NCBI GenBank assembly: GCA_016297675.1
Contig: JAEDGE010000098.1
Span: 1-7,609, forward strand
Length of the DNA stretch: 7,609 nt
Direction of reading: 5' to 3'
From: Oscillospiraceae bacterium
GTDB lineage: Bacteria; Bacillota; Clostridia; Oscillospirales; Ruminococcaceae
This document shows positions 3,862 to 7,609 of the stretch, in pieces. Both the position numbers and the translations under genes were made by a program. Positions within the stretch are counted from its first letter, which is position 1, and each line of letters opens with the position of its first letter. Below the pieces are notes generated by a model that was not told where the DNA came from, did not search any database, and saw only the letters and a program-made list of their open reading frames with translations.

Positions 3862-4749
3862 ATGCTCGACTTGATTTGTTCTTATGAGAATTATCTTGTA
3901 AAAGAAAAGCAAGCGTCCGGCAATACCATCTCCTCCTATATGCGTGATATTCGCCAATTCATCGACTGGCTGCGCCAAAAGGAAGGAGAAGATATTTTGG
4001 ATGCAACCAATTCGGATGTTTGTGATTACCTTTCCTTCATGCAGTCCCAGGGAAAATCCGGTGCCACAGCCTCCAGGTCGTTGGCAAGTCTGAAGAATTT
4101 CTTTTCTTATGCGGTTTCCAATGGTTTCCTGGACCATTCGCCTGTTTCGGATGAAATTCATGTGGAACGCGGAGAAAAGAAACTTCCCCAGGTGCTCACC
4201 GGCAAGGAAGTGGAGTTGCTGCTGGCCCAGCCGGTTTGCTCTGATGCAAAGGGCTATCGGGACAAAGCGATGCTGGAAATTATGTATGCCACCGGCATGC
4301 GCGTGTCAGAACTGATTGAATTGAATGTGGAAGACATCAATCTGGATCTGGGCGTCGTGAGATGCGGTGGTGAAAAGAAGAGCAGAGTGATTCCTCTGTA
4401 CCCAGCGGCACTTCGTGCGGTTACAGATTACATCCACGAGGCGAGACCCGTCATGATTGTGGATCCCAACGAGGCTTCTCTGTTTGTAAATGTCAGTGGA
4501 ACACGGATGAGTCGCCAGGGATTTTGGAAGATTTTGAAATTCTATCAGACAAAGGCCGGAATTGAGAAAGAGATTACTCCCCACACCCTGCGCCATAGCT
4601 TTGCGGTTCATTTACTGGAAAACGGTGCGGATTTGGGTTCCCTTCAGGAACTGATGGGACACAGTGATATTTCCTCCACGCAGATGTATACCCACATGAT
4701 CAACCAGAAGATAAAAACTGTGTATCAAAAATGTCATCCCAAAGCGTAA
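3862..4749 (+). CDS. XerC/XerD-type site-specific tyrosine recombinase
   Basis: The enzyme cuts and rejoins DNA through a 3'-phosphotyrosine intermediate; close relatives resolve chromosome dimers at dif. The 295-residue product matches the XerD length of about 298. The N-terminal SAM-like core-binding domain (about 1-95) has YENYLVKEKQASGNTISSY (8-26); the catalytic domain follows. Catalytic residues seen are R147 (ATGMRVSEL), H241 and R244 (HTLRHSF), H267 (GHSDIS) and nucleophile Y276 (TQMYTHM). The beta-hairpin lysine is not canonical: GKGxKxR is replaced by GGEKKSR (169-175), one residue shorter. The chosen ATG at 3862 begins exactly where XerD does and has a weak GAGG 11 bases upstream; the frame is open back to TTG 3781. 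It stands alone behind a long regulated leader, so it may be XerD or an accessory paralogue. I leave the symbol blank. Confidence 0.9.
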   Translation: MLDLICSYENYLVKEKQASGNTISSYMRDIRQFIDWLRQKEGEDILDATNSDVCDYLSFMQSQGKSGATASRSLASLKNFFSYAVSNGFLDHSPVSDEIHVERGEKKLPQVLTGKEVELLLAQPVCSDAKGYRDKAMLEIMYATGMRVSELIELNVEDINLDLGVVRCGGEKKSRVIPLYPAALRAVTDYIHEARPVMIVDPNEASLFVNVSGTRMSRQGFWKILKFYQTKAGIEKEITPHTLRHSFAVHLLENGADLGSLQELMGHSDISSTQMYTHMINQKIKTVYQKCHPKA

Positions 4750-4786
4750 ACAGCCTGTCACCCCCAAAAGGATGATAGGCTGTTTT
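4748..4786 (+). terminator. Probable terminator of the recombinase gene
   Basis: AAACAGCCTGTCA (4748-4760) pairs with TGATAGGCTGTTT (4773-4785), one G-U pair included, around a 12-nt loop. It begins inside the TAA stop codon (4747-4749). The right arm ends in TTTT followed by ATGC, so the T-tail is short. On the minus strand the hairpin ends in TTTACGC. It fits an intrinsic terminator, possibly usable in both directions. Confidence 0.7.
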
Positions 4787-4795
4787 ATGCTAAAT

Positions 4796-4837
4796 AAATG
4801 GCACCGAATCTCCCAAAAGTGAGATTCGGTGCCATTT
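4796..4837. terminator. Perfect 17-bp hairpin between convergent genes, probable bidirectional terminator
   Basis: The arms 4796-4812 and 4821-4837 are perfect reverse complements over 17 bases, starting AAATGGCACC, with an 8-base loop CCAAAAGT. The stem is GC-rich in its middle and has A/T ends, and it lies 33 bases past the 3' end of the UbiA-like gene on the minus strand. The T-runs are short on both sides (ATTTC on plus, ATTTATTTAG on minus). It most likely terminates the minus-strand operon and backs up the recombinase terminator. Confidence 0.72.
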
Positions 4838-4870
4838 CATATTTGGTGAATAGACCTTTGCATTCTGCGG

Positions 4871-5731
4871 TCAAAAATACAGGATGATCAGCATGACTGT
4901 CAGGTACAGAGCAACCAAGGAAAGAAGCAGTTTATCATGGAGCAGAACTTCTACGGGATCTCCGTCAGAATCGCCTTCGATATCCAGGCTGTATTTCATT
5001 GTAATCAGCAGAATGATGGGAACAGTAAAGATCAAATGATTGTTATTGTAGAAGGATGTTGTATTTTCATCGATGCTCCATAATGCGTAAAATACATTTG
5101 CCAGAGTCAGGCACATCCCCATATTCATATCCAGGAACTTGAGAGGGTATGCTTTCAGTACCGGCCTGGTTTCACCGTCTCCAGCCTGTCTCAATTCGTT
5201 TCTGCGCTTACCCAAAGCGAAATAAAAAGCAAAAGCCATCACAGTCAGATAGAGCCAGTTGGAAATGGTGATTTCTGTTACGATTGCTCCGTACATAATC
5301 CGGATCAGGAAACCTGCAACAAGGATCGTCACATCAACAATGGGGACGTTTTTCAGGCCGAAGCTGTAGGCAAGGTTCAAAATCAGGTAAAGCATAAGCA
5401 GGAGAGAGGAAGTTATGTGGAATGCCAGGCCATTACATATTGCGGCAATGATCAGAAGGACGGCAGTTAACACCCAGGCGTTTGCTACAGAGACAGTCCC
5501 GGCCGCGATGGGGCGCTTGCATTTGGTGGCATGCTTGCGGTCCTTCTCTCTGTCACAGATATCGTTGATGATATAAACGACAGAAGAGACCATGCAGAAG
5601 GCAACAAAAGCTTCGATTCCGGCGGCCATTTTTTCAAAATTGAAAAGGTGACCGCTGCACGCCAATGCCGCGAAAACAAGGAAATTCTTGATGTAGTGAT
5701 GGACACGCATCAGTTTCAGGTAGTTTTTCAT
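4871..5731 (-). CDS. UbiA-superfamily polyprenyltransferase, decaprenyl-phosphate phosphoribosyltransferase-like
   Basis: This 286-residue integral membrane protein belongs to the UbiA superfamily. It most resembles the branch of mycobacterial Rv3806c, which joins phosphoribosyl pyrophosphate to decaprenyl phosphate to make decaprenylphosphoryl-5-phosphoribose, the precursor of the arabinose donor. Visible signatures are RVHHYIKNFLVFA (9-21), the Mg-binding motif NDICDREKDRKH (56-67) with N56, D57, D60 and D64, KRPIAAG (72-78), the second conserved loop AYSFGLKNVPIVD (121-133), and LGKRRNELRQA (173-183). The downstream YALWSID (215-221) and DPVEVLLHDK (258-267) also fit this branch rather than the quinone or heme prenyltransferases. 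The ATG has AAGGAGA at 7 bases. It follows the GT-C-like gene by 11 bases, its ribosome binding site overlapping that gene's stop, so the two form one operon. Substrate chain and pentose are inferred, not shown. Confidence 0.85.
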   Translation of the reverse strand: MKNYLKLMRVHHYIKNFLVFAALACSGHLFNFEKMAAGIEAFVAFCMVSSVVYIINDICDREKDRKHATKCKRPIAAGTVSVANAWVLTAVLLIIAAICNGLAFHITSSLLLMLYLILNLAYSFGLKNVPIVDVTILVAGFLIRIMYGAIVTEITISNWLYLTVMAFAFYFALGKRRNELRQAGDGETRPVLKAYPLKFLDMNMGMCLTLANVFYALWSIDENTTSFYNNNHLIFTVPIILLITMKYSLDIEGDSDGDPVEVLLHDKLLLSLVALYLTVMLIILYF

Positions 5732-5742
5732 GCTGTGTCTCC

Positions 5743-7431
5743 TTATGCCGGAAAATAGCTGATTGCAAAACGAACCATTTCCTTAATGGACGAAATGTTG
5801 ATGATTGCCAATGCAACAGCGGCACAGATGCTGAGTGCCGGAAGGATAAATCGGGTATTCAGTTTGCTTTCCAGCTTCTCAACCAACTGGAACAGAAGCA
5901 CAAGAAATGCCCAGCCAAAATACAGGGTATACAGAACAAGGCCATTTTCTGTTGTACCCCAGCCCAAAAGCAGGAGGATCACAGCGGAGAAGCCCACCCA
6001 TCCAATGGCAATCAGGCTGCTTTTTTTGTCCCGATTCCAAATTGCGCTGACCACGGCCAGCAGCAAAATGGCAACACCAATGAAATTGATGCCCGTTGGT
6101 TCATTTAACTGCCAGGAGATATGTCCCCATGCTGTTGGGTCCACGCCTGCGTTCGGAGCGGCGATGCAATCACGGATGAATTCCGTATACTGAAAAACCT
6201 TGTCCATCAGAGTTATCTCGTAGCCGGAGAGGTATGAATAGAAGGAAATTTTTTGTGTCAGATTGAAAAAAACATCGAAGCGGCAAAATACCAGCATCAG
6301 AGCAACGAATCCCATCCCGTAGCGCACCATCTCCATGAACCATTCCCGGAAGCATTTCACGGGAGATTTCCCGGGCATTAACGGCAAAAGAACCGTACTG
6401 GTGATCAAAGTGCCCCCAGCTCCGTAAAATGCCATTTGGTTTGGCTGATCTTCCAGAATCAGATACATGCAAAAAGCCATCCAGAAATAAGCGACAATAT
6501 ATTGTTCCATCATGAGGGAGAACAGCATGTGCGGGTAAGTAAGAGAAGCCAGCAGCATAAAACAAATCCGTTTTATCGGGTCCAGCTTCATTATTTTGGC
6601 CAGCATAAAGTGGGCGGCGAAGAGCATGACAATTTGCACGCTGTTCATCAGGATGGCCAGTCCGGTGGGATCCGCTCCAATCAGTTTTCCGATGAGATAG
6701 GGGATGCCAATGAACGGCGCAGCAAACACAGCAAACAAGGGCTGGCGAAGATCGTTTTCCGGATTGGTCAGTGACAAATAAGCATTTTCTTTTACCAAGA
6801 GTGGAGAATCTCCGGTATATATGGCACCGCAAACGATACCGACGGTAAATTCGGTTTCATAAAAGGCTTCCGTCTGCATGAAAACGGCGGTCATCATTCC
6901 CAGGGCAAGCACGATCAGCAGGCCATATGCAATCCATTCCGTCGTAGTAACGCCGCCAAAGAGACCGGATGCCGAAACGATTTTTAGCACTTTTTCCCAA
7001 AACACCAGCACGAAGAAATACACAAAGAAAACCGCATCCATCGCGGCCAATATGCTCCCGATTTTCGACAAATCAAGCAGCATTGGATATTGGGCCAGCA
7101 GCGCCTGAGACTTAGGGGAGAGAAGCAAGGCTTCAATAAAAGCATCAAGTTCACCCCAACAGATACCGGCTGCCGTCAGAATGGACACCGCCTGGAGCCA
7201 GATTGGTTTTTTCTTTCCATATGCCCAGATGGATGGAATCTGGGAGGAAATGATGATCGCCGCGATAAACGCAATCGGTATTCCAAGAAAATATCCCAGA
7301 TTCAGTCTGACGTTGATGAAGAAAAAACCCATTGCGGAAAGGGGAAAGTACCAATTCTTTTTTAGATTCGCAATGATCGCAGACTTTCGCCGCTCCGGGA
7401 GCTTTGCCATCAACAAGCTGCTAATTTTCAT
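5743..7431 (-). CDS. Polytopic membrane protein, probable GT-C-type glycosyltransferase
   Basis: The product has 562 residues and about 12-14 predicted membrane helices after a basic cytosolic N-terminus. I do not recognise an exact family. The middle section fits the GT-C fold of polyprenyl-phosphate-sugar-dependent transferases: a helix (165-186) leads into an outer loop rich in acidic residues (QTEAFYETEF at 186-195, YTGDSPLL at 205-212, NPENDLRQPLFAVFAAPF at 223-240), where the last part resembles the PPLF/PLYP-LLAPF element of that group. It is followed by ASLTYPHMLFSLMMEQYIVAYF (295-316; core here is TYPHMLFSLMMEQYIVAY). A long loop at about 385-448 is probably extracytoplasmic. Such enzymes transfer a sugar from a lipid carrier to a surface polymer. 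The ATG at 7431 has GAGGA 6 bases upstream and its own promoter. Pairing with the UbiA-like gene suggests use of a lipid-linked pentose. Alternatives are a polymerase or a flippase. Confidence 0.62.
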   Translation of the reverse strand: MKISSLLMAKLPERRKSAIIANLKKNWYFPLSAMGFFFINVRLNLGYFLGIPIAFIAAIIISSQIPSIWAYGKKKPIWLQAVSILTAAGICWGELDAFIEALLLSPKSQALLAQYPMLLDLSKIGSILAAMDAVFFVYFFVLVFWEKVLKIVSASGLFGGVTTTEWIAYGLLIVLALGMMTAVFMQTEAFYETEFTVGIVCGAIYTGDSPLLVKENAYLSLTNPENDLRQPLFAVFAAPFIGIPYLIGKLIGADPTGLAILMNSVQIVMLFAAHFMLAKIMKLDPIKRICFMLLASLTYPHMLFSLMMEQYIVAYFWMAFCMYLILEDQPNQMAFYGAGGTLITSTVLLPLMPGKSPVKCFREWFMEMVRYGMGFVALMLVFCRFDVFFNLTQKISFYSYLSGYEITLMDKVFQYTEFIRDCIAAPNAGVDPTAWGHISWQLNEPTGINFIGVAILLLAVVSAIWNRDKKSSLIAIGWVGFSAVILLLLGWGTTENGLVLYTLYFGWAFLVLLFQLVEKLESKLNTRFILPALSICAAVALAIINISSIKEMVRFAISYFPA

Positions 7432-7495
7432 GACATTTCCTCAAACCTTTTTTCGTATTGATGTAAAATCAGGTGTTTCACCCTTTTTCGAACTT

Positions 7496-7524
7496 ATTAT
7501 AGCACATCAGCCATTGGCAGTCCA
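7496..7524 (-). promoter_or_regulatory. Promoter of the GT-C-like/UbiA operon with extended -10
   Basis: On the minus strand TGGACT (7519-7524) and a perfect TATAAT (7496-7501) are separated by 17 bases. TG one base upstream of the -10 makes it an extended -10. The predicted start is near 7489, giving a leader of about 58 nt. The spacer holds the palindrome GCCATTGGC (7510-7518), and CAGCCA is repeated at 7508-7513 and 7523-7528, so a regulator site may overlap the promoter. Confidence 0.8.
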
Positions 7525-7525
7525 G

Positions 7526-7609
7526 CCAAAAAATTTGGGGGGATCCATGCAATGAACGCTGGTCTTTTACGCCTATACAAGTGAACCCCTTTGTTATAGA
7601 ATAGAAAAA
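7526..7609. other. Right edge, no gene seen
   Basis: I see no supported reading frame with a ribosome binding site on either strand here. The stretch begins with the short dyad CCAAA-aaa-TTTGG (7526-7538) directly upstream of the operon promoter. A hexamer TAGAAT-like motif near the right end has no convincing -35 partner, and the sequence is cut before any gene appears. Confidence 0.5.

Noticed and set aside
3862..4749. The recombinase as an integrase of a mobile element.
   Set aside because: No flanking attachment-site repeats, excisionase or phage genes are visible; size and motifs fit the Xer group and the neighbours are ordinary chromosomal genes.
6170..6832. A 220-codon minus-strand frame within the GT-C-like gene.
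   Set aside because: It is a shifted frame inside a membrane protein gene whose own frame gives continuous hydrophobic helices; the product looks random.

Overview
The window looks like chromosomal DNA of a Bacillota bacterium, most likely class Clostridia. The reasons are strong AGGAGG-type ribosome binding sites on nearly every gene, a zinc-type (four-cysteine) L33 followed by secE, half-size TauE/SafE permeases in tandem, and a TIGR04086-like small membrane protein. I cannot name a genus. I see no tRNA, rRNA, CRISPR array or insertion sequence.

Layout. (1) 1-361, minus strand: the start of the rpmG-secE transcription/translation operon. secE runs off the left edge. The operon has a near-consensus promoter and a leader of about 125 nt with competing stem-loops. 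(2) 417-1983, plus strand: ruvX (GTG start, own promoter), then a YdhF-like aldo/keto reductase, closed by a strong intrinsic terminator. (3) 1971-2680, minus strand: two overlapping half-size TauE/SafE membrane proteins. The tail of the last one overlaps the reductase terminator. (4) 2793-3212, plus strand: a four-helix small membrane protein, possibly followed by a 17-codon microORF. (5) 3213-3861: an AT-rich stretch of about 650 bp with several inverted repeats, a good promoter inside a 13-bp dyad, and a long T-rich leader. (6) 3862-4749, plus strand: a XerC/XerD-type tyrosine recombinase. (7) 4748-4837: two tandem hairpins between convergent genes. (8) 4871-7431, minus strand: a two-gene operon with a UbiA-superfamily enzyme resembling decaprenyl-phosphate phosphoribosyltransferase and, upstream, a 562-residue polytopic membrane protein resembling GT-C glycosyltransferases. 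Its extended -10 promoter is visible at 7496-7524.

How the genes may work together. The UbiA-like and GT-C-like pair could make a polyprenyl-phosphate-linked pentose and use it, or a derived lipid-linked sugar, on the outer face of the membrane to decorate a cell-surface polymer. This is the most interesting biological hypothesis here. The two TauE/SafE halves probably assemble into one anion exporter. The regulatory DNA around the recombinase (stacked dyads, a promoter inside one of them, a leader of about 380 nt and a short upstream reading frame) is the region least explained by known features. Everything else is ordinary housekeeping.
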